Assembly (NCBI RefSeq): GCF_050699915.1
Contig: NZ_JBOHGA010000003.1
Location: 8,648 to 72,647, forward strand
Direction: 5' to 3'
Source: Actinophytocola sp050699915
GTDB lineage: Bacteria; Actinomycetota; Actinomycetes; Mycobacteriales; Pseudonocardiaceae
Length of the DNA stretch: 64,000 nt
Under the pieces are notes generated by a model. The model worked only from the letters and a program-made list of their open reading frames with translations, made no database searches and was not told the DNA's origin. This document shows, piece by piece, positions 42,069 through 50,508 of the stretch. How positions within the stretch are numbered: position 1 is the first letter of the stretch; every line of letters begins with the position of its first letter. Made by a program: the position numbers and the translations under genes.

Positions 42069-43094
42069 TCAGCCGCCGGAAGCCGGCACGAACCCGATCT
42101 TGTCGTACGCGCGGGCAAGCGTGGTGGAGGTGACCTCGCGGGCCCGTTCGGCGCCGCGGGCGAGGATCTTGTCCAGCTCCGCGGTGTCGTCGAGGTAGTG
42201 GCGCACCCGCTCCTGGATCGGCGTCACGAAGTCCACGAGCACCTCGCCGACGGCCTTCTTGAGATCGCCGTAGCCCATGCCCGCGAACTCGCCGGCGATG
42301 TCGGCCAGCGGCCGGCCCGCGAGCGCGGAGTAGATCACCAGCAGGTTCGACACGCCCGGCTTGTTCTCCGGGTCGTAGACGATCTCCCGGCCGGCGTCGG
42401 TGACCGCCGAGCGGATCTTCTTCGCCGACACCTTCGGATCGTCGAGCAGCTCGACGATGCCGCCGGGCGAGGACGAGGACTTGCTCATCTTCGCGGTCGG
42501 GTCCTGCAGGTCGTAGATCTTGGCCGCTTCCTTGAGGATGTAGGGCTCCGGCAGCCGGAACGTCTTGCCGAACCGCGAGTTGAACCGCTGCGCGAGGTCG
42601 CGGGTGAGCTCGAGGTGCTGGCGCTGGTCCTCACCGACCGGCACGTAGGTCGCCTGGTAGGCGAGGATGTCCGCGGCCTGCAGCGCCGGGTAGCCGAAGA
42701 GCCCGAGGCTGATCCGCTCCGCCTGCTGCTTGGCCGACTTGTCCTTGAACTGCGTCATCCGGCTGGCCTCGCCGAAACCGGTGAGGCACTGCATCACCCA
42801 GCCGAGCTGCGCGTGCTCGGGCACGTGGCTCTGCACGAACAGTGTGGCGCGGTCGGGGTCGATGCCCAGCGCGAGCAGCTGCGCGGCCGAGACCCTGGTC
42901 CGCTTGCGCAGCAGCTTGGGGTCGTGGTCGACGGTGATCGCGTGCAGGTCGACCACGCAGTAGAACGTGTCGTACTCCTCCTGCAGCGCCACCCACTGGC
43001 GCACCGCGCCGAGGTAGTTGCCGAGGTGGAACGAGTCCGCGGTGGGCTGGATCCCGGACAGCACCCGGGGAAGGGCCGCAGGTTGGGTCGACAC
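42069..43094 (-). CDS. trpS: Tryptophanyl-tRNA synthetase
   Basis: This 341-residue class-I aminoacyl-tRNA synthetase charges tRNA-Trp. The HIGH-type motif is HLGN within SGIQPTADSFHLGNYLGA, the KMSKS loop is intact in TAKMSKSSSS, and GEDQRQHLELTRDLAQRFN is the usual Trp-specific region. Length is typical for the bacterial enzyme. It lies between two membrane-protein genes in the same orientation, which is a common actinobacterial arrangement with the YihY-like gene. Confidence 0.96.
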   Translation of the reverse strand: MSTQPAALPRVLSGIQPTADSFHLGNYLGAVRQWVALQEEYDTFYCVVDLHAITVDHDPKLLRKRTRVSAAQLLALGIDPDRATLFVQSHVPEHAQLGWVMQCLTGFGEASRMTQFKDKSAKQQAERISLGLFGYPALQAADILAYQATYVPVGEDQRQHLELTRDLAQRFNSRFGKTFRLPEPYILKEAAKIYDLQDPTAKMSKSSSSPGGIVELLDDPKVSAKKIRSAVTDAGREIVYDPENKPGVSNLLVIYSALAGRPLADIAGEFAGMGYGDLKKAVGEVLVDFVTPIQERVRHYLDDTAELDKILARGAERAREVTSTTLARAYDKIGFVPASGG

Positions 43095-43136
43095 GGGCCG
43101 ATTCTCGCAGAAGCGCCTGACCGGGCGGCGGCGGCG

Positions 43137-43478
43137 TCAGGCCGCGCGCTCGCCGGCGCGCTGCTCCACGGCCTGGCGGGCGACCCGCATCGCGGCGGCC
43201 GCGTCCCGCCGGCGGTGCCGCAGCAGTCCGATGATCAACCCGCCGAAACCGACGACCACGGCCGCGATGCCCACCGGACCCGCGAAGCCGAAGGAGGCGC
43301 CCTCCGCGGCGACGCTCTCGTCGACGGCGGCCGTCGAGGCCGCGGCCGACTGCGCCATCGCCGCCAGCGCGACGCCGGCCAGAGCGGGGACCAGGGTCAT
43401 GACAACGCTCATCCGAACCAGCTTGCTCGTCACAGCCGCCCGCGTGCGGGCGGCCTTCAGGGCAACACGGTTGCGCAC
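43137..43478 (-). CDS. Small exported/membrane protein of unknown function
   Basis: The protein has 113 residues. I choose the GTG at 43478 because GGAGG is 7 nt upstream; an upstream GTG at 43502 would add 8 residues without such a site. An Arg/Lys-rich N-terminus leads into a signal-like helix (MSVVMTLVPALAGVALAAMA), then an Ala-rich stretch, a second membrane helix (VGIAAVVVGFGGLIIGLL) and a basic tail starting RHRRRDA. Probably it is a bitopic or hairpin membrane protein. It is 42 bp upstream of trpS, same strand. Confidence 0.65.
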   Translation of the reverse strand: MRNRVALKAARTRAAVTSKLVRMSVVMTLVPALAGVALAAMAQSAAASTAAVDESVAAEGASFGFAGPVGIAAVVVGFGGLIIGLLRHRRRDAAAAMRVARQAVEQRAGERAA

Positions 43479-43623
43479 TGCTGCGCCTCCTGCGCTCGTC
43501 ACCGAAGTTGTCCCCCGGACAGGGGGCCGTGGGTCGGAAACCTACTGACCGTGGCTGCCCGTGAAGGCGCCGTTAGTCCGATCGGTCAACGCGGTGAAGA
43601 TTAGACCCGACATGTGCGCGCCA

Positions 43624-44307
43624 TCACGCGGGGGGTGCCGCCGGGCGGCCGTCCCCGGTGCGCTCCGCGGAGCGCACCCAACCCCGCCGCTCGCCCTCGT
43701 CGATCAGAACCAGCGCGGCCTCGCCGAGCGCCGCGGAGGCCGCTCCGATGTGCGCCTTGCGGGCCCGCACGGCGTCTGCGGTGACGCCCGGCGTGCGCCA
43801 GGTCCCGCCGCCGGCCATCCAGTTGAGCAGCAACGGCTCGAGCCGGTCCATGCCCTTGGCGAACCGCGACTCTGGCGTCTCCCGGGCCTCGAACTCGTCC
43901 CAGAGCGCGCGCAGCTCGCGAGCCTGGTCGCCGGGCAGCAGCCCGAAGAGCCGGTCGGCGGCGGCCTGCTCGCGGGCCTCCTGGGTCCGCGCGCCGACGT
44001 CGTCGTAGAGCGGCGTGTCCCCCGCGTGGATCTCGACGAGATCGTGCACGACGACGAGCTTGACCGTGTGCCCGACGTCGATCGGCTCGTCGGCGTGCTC
44101 CGCGAGCAGGATCACCATGAGCGCGAGGTGCCAGGAGTGCTCGGCGTCGTTCTCCCGCCGCGAAGCGGCGGCCAGCGGCGACTGGCGCAGGACGGTCTTG
44201 AGCCGGTCGACCTCGACGACGAACCTGAGCTGCGCGGCGATGCGCGGGTCGAGCGCGTCGGGCAGCGGGTTGCGGTCGGTCAGCAGCGGTTCCCGGGCGA
44301 CATCCAC
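43624..44307 (-). CDS. HD-domain hydrolase (HDDC2/YfbR-like)
   Basis: The 227-residue protein carries an HD metal-dependent phosphohydrolase domain. Metal ligands are readable as the His in NDAEHSWHLALM, the HD pair in VVHDLVEIHAGD and a later Asp in KGMDRLEPLLLN. Such proteins are often 5'-nucleotidases acting on deoxynucleoside monophosphates. The ATG/GTG start is in a short divergent gap with the MBL-fold gene (44365). The C-terminal 40 residues are Arg/Pro-rich and variable. The 121-bp stretch between this gene and the small exported protein shows no feature I can name. Confidence 0.85.
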   Translation of the reverse strand: MDVAREPLLTDRNPLPDALDPRIAAQLRFVVEVDRLKTVLRQSPLAAASRRENDAEHSWHLALMVILLAEHADEPIDVGHTVKLVVVHDLVEIHAGDTPLYDDVGARTQEAREQAAADRLFGLLPGDQARELRALWDEFEARETPESRFAKGMDRLEPLLLNWMAGGGTWRTPGVTADAVRARKAHIGAASAALGEAALVLIDEGERRGWVRSAERTGDGRPAAPPA

Positions 44308-44364
44308 GTGCGCGACCCTCTCAACCGGCGGCGCCCGCGGGCAACCGCGTTACGGTGCCGTCCC

Positions 44365-45096
44365 GTGAAGGTCACCGTCCTCGGCTCGTGCGCCGCCTGG
44401 CCGGAGCCCGGCCGCGCGTGCAGCGGCTACCTCGTGGAGCACGACGGCTTCCGCCTCGTCCTCGACCTCGGCTTCGCGACGCTGCCGCGGCTGCTTCGGT
44501 ACTGCCCCGGCGGAACCGTCGACGCGGTCGTCATCACCCACCGGCACAGCGACCACTGCGTGGACCTCAACGGCCTGCTGCGGGTGCGCCACTACGGCGA
44601 GCGCACGCTGCCGCGAGTCCCGCTGCTGTGCCCGCCGGACGTGGCGGAGCTGGTCGACACGCTCGAGCCGCAGCCGCGGCTGGCGGAGCTCTTCGACGTC
44701 GGTGAGCTGCCCGGCAGCCATCGGGTGGGTCCGTTCCACGTCGACGGCATCGACCTGCCGCACTTCGTACCCAACACCGGCATTCGGCTCACCACGGCGA
44801 GCCGCACGCTCGCCTACACCGGCGACACCGGCCCGGATCCGCAGCTGGCCGAGCTGGGCGCGGACGCGGACCTCTACATCATGGAGGCGACGCTGCAGGC
44901 CGAGCCGGAGCCCGGCGAGCCGAGGCGGCTGCTGACCGCGCGCGAGGCCGGCCAATGGGCGACGGAGGCGAACGCCCGCCGGCTGCTGCTCACCCACTTC
45001 TGGCCGGGCAGCGACCGCGGCGTGTCGCTGCGCCAGGCGGCGGAGACCTTCGGCGGCGAGATCCTCGCCGCCGAGGAGGACCTGGTGATCGAGTAG
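44365..45096 (+). CDS. MBL-fold metallo-hydrolase (RNase Z-like)
   Basis: The 243-residue protein is started at GTG 44365 (VKVTVLGSCAAWPEPG), where the homology-like part begins; a much longer upstream open frame is antisense to the HD gene and is not used. Metal-binding motifs of the metallo-beta-lactamase fold are THRHSDHCVDL (HxHxDH), PHFVPNTGIRL, AYTGDTGPDP (Asp) and LLLTHFWPGSD (last His). It resembles the actinobacterial MBL proteins near RNase PH genes; the substrate is unknown, with cyclic nucleotides or tRNA 3' ends as possibilities. Confidence 0.88.
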   Translation: MKVTVLGSCAAWPEPGRACSGYLVEHDGFRLVLDLGFATLPRLLRYCPGGTVDAVVITHRHSDHCVDLNGLLRVRHYGERTLPRVPLLCPPDVAELVDTLEPQPRLAELFDVGELPGSHRVGPFHVDGIDLPHFVPNTGIRLTTASRTLAYTGDTGPDPQLAELGADADLYIMEATLQAEPEPGEPRRLLTAREAGQWATEANARRLLLTHFWPGSDRGVSLRQAAETFGGEILAAEEDLVIE

Positions 45097-45103
45097 GCCA
45101 CAC

Positions 45104-46009
45104 TCAGATCTGCCCGGCCTGTTCGGCCTGCTCGGCCACGGCGAGGAACCGCGACAGGACGGGCGAAGGGCTGTCGGCGGACCAGGCCAGCGCCAGCTCC
45201 CACAACGGCAGGTCGTCGCTGATCGGCCGGTAGACGACGGACTGCTCGGCGGTCGGCGGGGTCGGCGCGATCAGCAGGGACACCCCGAGCCCGGCCGCGA
45301 CGAGCGACACGATCGTCTGCACGCCGGCGGCCTCCTGGACGACCCGCGGCGAGAACCCGGCCGCCAGGCAGTGGCCGATGATCGAGTCCTGCACGGACGG
45401 GCCGAACGCGCGGGTGTAGAGCACGAACGACTCGTCGGCGAGCGCGGCCAGCGGCAGGCTCTCGCGCTCGGCGAGCGGGTGCCTGGCCGGCAGCGCGGCG
45501 ACCAGCGGGTCGCGGGAGACGACCCGGGTGTTCAGGGTCGGCTCGGAGATGGGCGGGCGGAGCAGGCCGACGTCGGCCTCGCCCGCCCGCAGCGCCGCGA
45601 CCTGGCGGAGGGTCGTCATGTTCTCCACGTCGAGGGCGACGTCCGGGTACGCGGCCCGGAAGGCGACCAGCAGCCGGGGCAGGGCCTCGAAGGTGGCGGA
45701 CTGGACGAAGCGCAGCCGCAGCGTGCCGAGCTCGCCGCGGTGGGCCCGCTGCGCGTCGCGGGCCGCCTCGTCCGCGCGACGCACGATCTCCCGGGCCGCG
45801 CCGAGGAAGACCTCGCCGGCCGGGGACAGCCCGAACCTGCGCTTGACGCGGGTGAACAGCGGCACGCCGACGTCCCGTTCGAGTGCGGCGAGCTGGCGGC
45901 TCAGCGACGGCTGGGTCAGGTGCAGCCGGGTCGCGGCGCGGCCGACGTGCAGTTCCTCCGCGGTGACGACGAACGACCGGAGGTGGCGGAGTTCCACAGC
46001 ACACATCAT
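45104..46009 (-). CDS. LysR-family transcriptional regulator
   Basis: The protein has 301 residues from ATG 46009; a GTG at 45997 (VELRHLRSF) is the more usual LysR start and may be the real one. The N-terminal helix-turn-helix is ELRHLRSFVVTAEELHVGRAATRLHLTQPSLSRQ in part, followed by the effector-binding domain (LRLRFVQSATFEALPRLL, GVQTIVSLVAAGLGVSLL). It is divergent from a small unknown gene at 46137; LysR proteins usually act on the divergent gene. The inducer is unknown. It overlaps nothing on the MBL side (8-bp gap, convergent). Confidence 0.92.
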   Translation of the reverse strand: MMCAVELRHLRSFVVTAEELHVGRAATRLHLTQPSLSRQLAALERDVGVPLFTRVKRRFGLSPAGEVFLGAAREIVRRADEAARDAQRAHRGELGTLRLRFVQSATFEALPRLLVAFRAAYPDVALDVENMTTLRQVAALRAGEADVGLLRPPISEPTLNTRVVSRDPLVAALPARHPLAERESLPLAALADESFVLYTRAFGPSVQDSIIGHCLAAGFSPRVVQEAAGVQTIVSLVAAGLGVSLLIAPTPPTAEQSVVYRPISDDLPLWELALAWSADSPSPVLSRFLAVAEQAEQAGQI

Positions 46010-46136
46010 TCCTGATGTGCATGAGATGAGCCAAATAGTTGCATTGGACGTATCGACGGCGGCGACCTAGCGTCGATGGTGTCGAGGTACCTCACCAGCA
46101 CGCATCACTTGTCTGCCAACGAAAGCGAGTCGAACG
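46010..46136. promoter_or_regulatory. Divergent promoter region between LysR gene and small gene
   Basis: This 127-bp gap is where the LysR regulator would bind. The part at about 46010-46060 (TGATGTGCATGAGATGAG, then CCAAATAGTTGCATTGG) is AT-richer and contains GCAT-centred half-sites about 20 bp apart, but no clear T-N11-A palindrome could be fixed. Confidence 0.35.
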
Positions 46137-46364
46137 ATGTCCGTCGTCATCCCGCCGCACCTTGTCACCGACGCCACGCGCGGGCTGGCGTGGTCCGCTT
46201 TGCCGAACGCGCCCGTCGAACCGGACGACCCACCGCCGCGCCGGCGCGTCCGCGGGTTCCTCCGCGCCGCGTTCAGAGCCGTGTTCCGCAAACCGGCGAG
46301 CACACCGGCCGGCACGCCGCCGGCTCGGCCCGCGCCGCTGCGGCCGCAGGCCGACCGCTGCTAG
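46137..46364 (+). CDS. Small Pro/Arg-rich protein of unknown function
   Basis: The 75-residue frame starts at ATG 46137 with GAAAGCGAG upstream as a weak ribosome site. The codons have the high third-position GC of real genes here. The protein begins MSVVIPPHLVTDATRGLAWSA and then becomes Pro-, Arg- and Ala-rich, with a basic amphipathic helix (RGFLRAAFRAVFRKP). No family is recognised. Its position divergent to a LysR gene suggests it may be the regulated gene. The convergent neighbour ends 10 bp away. Confidence 0.5.
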   Translation: MSVVIPPHLVTDATRGLAWSALPNAPVEPDDPPPRRRVRGFLRAAFRAVFRKPASTPAGTPPARPAPLRPQADRC

Positions 46365-46374
46365 CGGGGACCGG

Positions 46375-46713
46375 CTAGCAGTCGCGACCCTCGACTGTCA
46401 CGACGTACTCGCTGGAGACCCAGCGGCCCTCGTCGAGCTTGCGGAAGCCGTTCTGTTCGACTTTCTGCGCGTCGGCCTGGTCGCCGCTGTCCAGCGTGCC
46501 GACGATGTTGTTCGGGTTCAACGCGGGGGCGGAGCGGATGTTGAGATCGTCGACGGTCGCCTCGACGCGGCACTGCGTGGTGCTCGACGTGGTGTCCGCA
46601 CCGTCCTTGCCGTCCCCGCGCCGCTGCTCGGAGCCCATGGCGTAGAGCCAGAGCACGCCGACCAGCAACCCTGCCGCGATCAGGGTGCGCTTACCGGACC
46701 ACTTGATCTTCAC
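46375..46713 (-). CDS. Membrane-anchored SH3-like domain protein
   Basis: The protein has 112 residues. I use the GTG at 46713 (VKIKWSGKRTLIAAG), which has GGGAG 8 nt upstream; a longer frame to 46836 would run across a promoter-like sequence. One N-terminal membrane helix (TLIAAGLLVGVLWLYAMG) is followed by a polar linker. The C-terminal bacterial SH3 fold (CRVEATVDDLNIRSAPA, NNIVGTLDSGDQ, GRWVSSEYV) often binds cell wall or targets wall enzymes. It should sit on the outer face of the membrane. It is monocistronic. Confidence 0.75.
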   Translation of the reverse strand: MKIKWSGKRTLIAAGLLVGVLWLYAMGSEQRRGDGKDGADTTSSTTQCRVEATVDDLNIRSAPALNPNNIVGTLDSGDQADAQKVEQNGFRKLDEGRWVSSEYVVTVEGRDC

Positions 46714-46753
46714 TGTGACCGCTCCCGACAGCCCTGTGGTTGCCTGCCCACCA

Positions 46754-46782
46754 GATATAACCCAGCTCGCTCGCGTTTGGAA
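46754..46782 (-). promoter_or_regulatory. Promoter candidate for the SH3-like gene
   Basis: On the minus strand TTCCAA (46782-46777) and TATATC (46759-46754) are separated by exactly 17 bp, in the only AT-rich patch of the 239-bp gap between this gene and icd. This would start transcription about 35 nt before the GTG. The -35 match is weak. The rest of the gap (46783-46952) shows only a duplicated 13-bp sequence at the icd stop. Confidence 0.4.
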
Positions 46783-46926
46783 CGTGACACCCGGCGAACC
46801 ACTCGCAGGATGCAACGCCCGGGCGACCGACCGCACTGTCCGTCACAGCACGTGCAGATGCGATGTACGGCGCGTTCCCGCCGCTGACCGCGGGGAACGC
46901 GCCGCACACCGATCTGTCAGGTGCCA

Positions 46927-46957
46927 CTAGGCAGCGTCGCTAGGCAGCGTCGCTAGG
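46927..46957. repeat. 13-bp tandem duplication at the icd stop codon
   Basis: CTAGGCAGCGTCG occurs twice in a row (46927-46939 and 46940-46952) and then its first bases continue into the icd stop codon (CTAGG at 46953). Each copy therefore repeats the TAG stop of icd on the minus strand. Confidence 0.8.
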
Positions 46958-48173
46958 CCGAGGCCATGCGCTGCCGGAGGTTGTCGTCCAGCGTCGCGAG
47001 GAACTCCTCGGTGGACTGGAACGCCTGGTCCTTGCCGACCAGCAGGGCCAGGTCCTTGGTCATCTTGCCGCTCTCGACCGTCTCGATGATCACCCGCTCG
47101 AGCGTCTCGGCGAACCCGACGACCTCGGGCGTCGAGTCCTGCTTGCCGCGTGCCTCGAGCCCGCGCGTCCAGGCGTAGATCGACGCGATCGGGTTGGTCG
47201 AGGTCGGCTTGCCCTGCTGGTGCTGGCGGAAGTGCCGGGTGACCGTGCCGTGCGCGGCCTCGGCCTCGACCTTGCCGTCCGGCGTCATCAGCACCGAGGT
47301 CATCAGGCCGAGCGAGCCGAAGCCCTGCGCGACCGTGTCGGACTGGACGTCGCCGTCGTAGTTCTTGCAGGCCCAGACGTAGCCGCCCTCCCACTTGAGC
47401 GCGGCGGCGACCATGTCGTCGATGAGCCGGTGCTCGTAGGTCAGGCCCGCGGCGTCGAAGTCGCTCTTGAACTCGGCCTCGAAGATCTCCGCGAACACGT
47501 CCTTGAACATGCCGTCGTAGGCCTTGAGGATCGTGTTCTTGGTCGACATGTACAGCGGGTACTTGCGCTCCAGCGCGTAGCGCATCGACGAGCGCGCGAA
47601 GTCCTCGATCGACTTGCGGTAGTTGTACATCCCGACCGCGACGCCGCCGCCCTCCGGGAAGTTGGCGACCTCGAACTCCATCGGCTCGCCGCCGTCGGCC
47701 GGCTGGTAGCTGACCGTGAGCGTGCCGGGGCCGGGCACCTTGAAGTCGGTGGCCTTGTACTGGTCGCCGTGCGCGTGGCGGCCGATGATGATCGGCTTCG
47801 TCCAGCCCGGCACCAGCCGCGGGATGTTGGAGATGACGATCGGCTCGCGGAAGATCACGCCGCCGAGGATGTTGCGGATCGTGCCGTTGGGGCTGCGCCA
47901 CATCTTCTTGAGGCCGAACTCCTCGACGCGGGCCTCGTCCGGGGTGATCGTCGCGCACTTCACGCCGACCCCGTGCCGGGCGATGGCGTTCGCCGCGTCC
48001 ACGGTGACCTGGTCGTCGGTCGCGTCCCGGTGCTCGATGCCCAGGTCGTAGTAGTCCAGGTCGACGTCCAGGTACGGGTGGACCAGCTTGTCCTTGATGA
48101 ACTGCCAGATGATGCGGGTCATCTCGTCGCCGTCGAGCTCGACGATCGTGCCCTCGACCTTGATCTTGGCCAT
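46953..48173 (-). CDS. icd: NADP-dependent isocitrate dehydrogenase
   Basis: The 406-residue protein is of the eukaryote-like homodimeric type, converting isocitrate to 2-oxoglutarate with NADPH formation in the TCA cycle. Motifs are VELDGDEMTRIIWQFIK at the start, WRSPNGTIRNILGG (substrate-binding Ser/Asn/Arg), WTKPIIIGRHAHGDQYK, the metal-binding Asp residues around RLIDDMVA and YDGDVQSDTVAQGFGSLG, and AAHGTVTRHFRQHQ for the coenzyme. The length is typical of this class. It is divergently transcribed from an unknown gene at 48265. Confidence 0.96.
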   Translation of the reverse strand: MAKIKVEGTIVELDGDEMTRIIWQFIKDKLVHPYLDVDLDYYDLGIEHRDATDDQVTVDAANAIARHGVGVKCATITPDEARVEEFGLKKMWRSPNGTIRNILGGVIFREPIVISNIPRLVPGWTKPIIIGRHAHGDQYKATDFKVPGPGTLTVSYQPADGGEPMEFEVANFPEGGGVAVGMYNYRKSIEDFARSSMRYALERKYPLYMSTKNTILKAYDGMFKDVFAEIFEAEFKSDFDAAGLTYEHRLIDDMVAAALKWEGGYVWACKNYDGDVQSDTVAQGFGSLGLMTSVLMTPDGKVEAEAAHGTVTRHFRQHQQGKPTSTNPIASIYAWTRGLEARGKQDSTPEVVGFAETLERVIIETVESGKMTKDLALLVGKDQAFQSTEEFLATLDDNLRQRMASA

Positions 48174-48264
48174 CTGCCGGGATGCTCCTCTCGCGTCGTC
48201 GTCGCGCGTATTACCTGTCTCAGCCGACCCAAACGGTACACGCGTACTGCTGCATCATGGGGGC

Positions 48265-49062
48265 ATGCCCCTGCACCCCGACCTCGTGCCGGTCGCCGAC
48301 CCCTCGGTCGGCGACTGGATCCTGCCGCGGTTCGGCGACGACGAAGGCACGGTCGGCGCCACCGTGCCGCAGGGTTACGAGACGTACGCCCGGGTGCTCC
48401 ACCCCGTCGACCGCGGCAGCGAGGGCCCACACCTCACCTGGGCCGAGGTCTGCCGCCGCACCGGCCGCGTCCCGCACGCGCTCGCGCAGTGGCACGCCGT
48501 GGCCCAAGGCGACACCGGGACGTGGGACGACGGCGTGCCCCAGGAGGGCAACCTCGACCCGACCGCGCTCACATTGCTGCTCGACATCCTGGCTCCGGTC
48601 ACCGGCGACCAGGACTGCTTCCACGCACTGTGGGACGGCTGGGGCTGGTTCCACGGGGAGGCCATGGCCGTGCTCACGGCGAGCGACGAGCCGGAGCCAC
48701 CGTTCGAGTCGCCGAAGACCGGGCCCGGCATGCCCCCGGAGGTCCTGGCCCTGCCCCGGCTGCGCCTGCCCCACCGCGAGTACCTGCTGTTCCGCGGCCC
48801 GCTGCGCGCGGCGCTGAAGATGGGCCGGCAGAGCCCGTTTTTCGGCTTCGTCCCGCAGTCGCCGAGCCTGCTGTGGCCGGTCGACCATGCGTGGTGCGTC
48901 GCCACCGAGATCGACTTCGACTCCACGCTCGTCGGAGGCGACGCGGAGCTCGTGGCCGCGGTGCTCGACGCGCCGGGGCTCGAGGCGTGGCCCGTCGCGC
49001 CGGGCGACCGGCTCACCTACCGCAGTGACCAGCTCAATGGCGGGCCGACCACTCCTCGTTGA
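48265..49062 (+). CDS. Conserved actinobacterial protein of unknown function
   Basis: The 265-residue protein starts at ATG 48265 (MPLHPDLVPVADPSVGDW). It is soluble, rich in Trp, Pro and acidic residues; blocks such as LPRFGDDEGTVGATVPQGYETYARVLHPV, LTWAEVCRRTG and LLWPVDHAWCVATEIDFDSTLVGG look conserved but match no domain I know. The last two blocks resemble proteins annotated only as hypothetical in Streptomyces and relatives. No signal peptide or membrane segment is visible. Its 3' end overlaps the convergent acetyltransferase gene by 29 bp. Confidence 0.8.
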   Translation: MPLHPDLVPVADPSVGDWILPRFGDDEGTVGATVPQGYETYARVLHPVDRGSEGPHLTWAEVCRRTGRVPHALAQWHAVAQGDTGTWDDGVPQEGNLDPTALTLLLDILAPVTGDQDCFHALWDGWGWFHGEAMAVLTASDEPEPPFESPKTGPGMPPEVLALPRLRLPHREYLLFRGPLRAALKMGRQSPFFGFVPQSPSLLWPVDHAWCVATEIDFDSTLVGGDAELVAAVLDAPGLEAWPVAPGDRLTYRSDQLNGGPTTPR

Positions 49063-49594
49063 GCATCGCGAAGACCAACTCGTCGGTCCACTCGCCCTTC
49101 ACGATCTCGTTCTGCACGAAGTGCGCCTCGCGTCGCATGCCGAGCTTCGCCATCAACCTCGCCGACGCCTCGTTGCGCCCGTCGCAGCGCCCGATGATCC
49201 GGTGCAGCCCGAGCCGCTCGAACCCCAGCCGCAGCATCTCGATCGCGGCCTCTCCCGCGTAGCCGCGGCCGTGGAACGCGGGGTTGAACACGAAGCCGAA
49301 CTCGCCCAGCGCGTGCTCCTCGGAACGCCATCCGAGGTTCACCTCGCCGACGAGCTCGCCGGTCTCGCGCAGCAGCACGGCGAGGACGAGGGTGTCGCCC
49401 TCCCGCGCCAGCGCCGGCGTGGAGATCCGCCGGTGGAGCGTCTCCGCCGTCGCCGCGCGGTCGCGCGGGTCCCAGTAGAGGTAGCGGGTGACCTCGGGCA
49501 GGGCCTGGTAGGCGTGGAGCGCGTCGAGGTCCTCCTCGGTGAACGGGCGCAGGATCAGGCGGTCGGTGATGATCGGGTACGAAGGCCGCAGCAC
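49034..49594 (-). CDS. GNAT-family N-acetyltransferase (RimJ/RimL-like)
   Basis: The 186-residue acetyltransferase begins with the RimJ/RimL pattern IITDRLILRPFTEEDLDALHAY. The acetyl-CoA-binding loop is around FVFNPAFHGRGYAGEAAIEML (R/Q-x-x-G-x-G/A motif), followed by GRCDGRNEASARLMAKLGMRREAHF. It would acetylate a protein N-terminus, an amino group of a small molecule or an antibiotic; the substrate cannot be read. It overlaps the convergent unknown gene by 29 bp. Confidence 0.9.
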   Translation of the reverse strand: MLRPSYPIITDRLILRPFTEEDLDALHAYQALPEVTRYLYWDPRDRAATAETLHRRISTPALAREGDTLVLAVLLRETGELVGEVNLGWRSEEHALGEFGFVFNPAFHGRGYAGEAAIEMLRLGFERLGLHRIIGRCDGRNEASARLMAKLGMRREAHFVQNEIVKGEWTDELVFAMLNEEWSARH

Positions 49595-49677
49595 CCCGTC
49601 AACATAGCCAGCGACACCGACGGTTCGCGGCTCGAAGTTGCGCGCTGGGCGAACGTGGCCCGTGCCATGATGACCGC

Positions 49678-50253
49678 ATGGCGATCTGGCTGACCGAAGA
49701 CCCCGAGGCCAACGAGCTGCTCGAGCGCGAGCCGCTGGCCCTGCTGACCGGGATGCTGCTGGACCAGCAGATCCCGATCGAGGTCGCCTTCGCCGGACCG
49801 AAGAAGCTCCGCGACCGCCTCGGCTCGCTCGACGCGCACACGATCGCCGAGCACGACCAGGAGAAGTTCCTCGCGATCTGCGCCACGCCGCCGGCCATCC
49901 ACCGCTTCCCCGGCTCGATGGGCAAGCGCGTCCAGGCGCTGTGCCAGGCCATCGTCGAGGAGTACGACGGCCGCGCCGAGAACGTCTGGACCCAGGGCGA
50001 CCCCAGCGGCGCCGAGGTCCTCAAGCGGCTCAAGGCACTGCCGGGCTTCGGTGAGGCCAAGGCCAAGATCTTCCTCGCCCTGCTCGGCAAGCAGCGCGGG
50101 CTCGCCGCCACCGGCTGGCAGAAGGCCGCCGGCGAGTACGCCGCCAAGGGCTCCTTCCTCAGTGTCGCGGACATCACCGACTCGACGAGCCTGCAGCACG
50201 TGCGCGCCTACAAGAAGGAAATGAAGGCCGCCGCGAAGGCCAAAAAGGCCTAG
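49678..50253 (+). CDS. HhH-GPD-type base excision repair protein
   Basis: The 191-residue protein contains a helix-hairpin-helix-GPD-like fold: EPLALLTGMLLDQQIPIEVAFAGPKKL at the start and the hairpin LKALPGFGEAKAKIFLALLG near residue 120, the part that holds DNA in glycosylases. The catalytic Asp/Lys of endonuclease III is not evident, and the length is short. Actinobacterial relatives are annotated as HhH-GPD family proteins without a known substrate. A Lys/Ala-rich C-terminus ends it. Confidence 0.85.
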   Translation: MAIWLTEDPEANELLEREPLALLTGMLLDQQIPIEVAFAGPKKLRDRLGSLDAHTIAEHDQEKFLAICATPPAIHRFPGSMGKRVQALCQAIVEEYDGRAENVWTQGDPSGAEVLKRLKALPGFGEAKAKIFLALLGKQRGLAATGWQKAAGEYAAKGSFLSVADITDSTSLQHVRAYKKEMKAAAKAKKA

Positions 50254-50508
50254 TCGACGTCCGGCCGGATGGCCGAACAACGATCAGTACACGACCCGGC
50301 ACATATCGTCACCGGGTAGCGCATACATTTCTATTCGATAAGCGGTCTTGTTAGTCCTTTTCCGGCTGTGGGTGTACACCGCGAAATAGCACCGGACCTG
50401 GTATTTGACTCCGTGACGACCTCTGTTTACCGTTCCCGGCGGGTCCGGAGGTTAACTCGGGTGACGGAACCCAGGTTGTTGCGGTAACCCCTGCGATCGC
50501 CGGAAGGA
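50254..50508 (+). promoter_or_regulatory. AT-richer upstream region of the conservon
   Basis: These 255 bp are clearly lower in GC than the surrounding genes (for example GCATACATTTCTATTCGATA near 50320-50340). They must carry the promoter of the cvn operon, and the length allows regulator sites. I could not define -35/-10 elements with confidence; no terminator of the HhH gene stands out. Confidence 0.45.
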
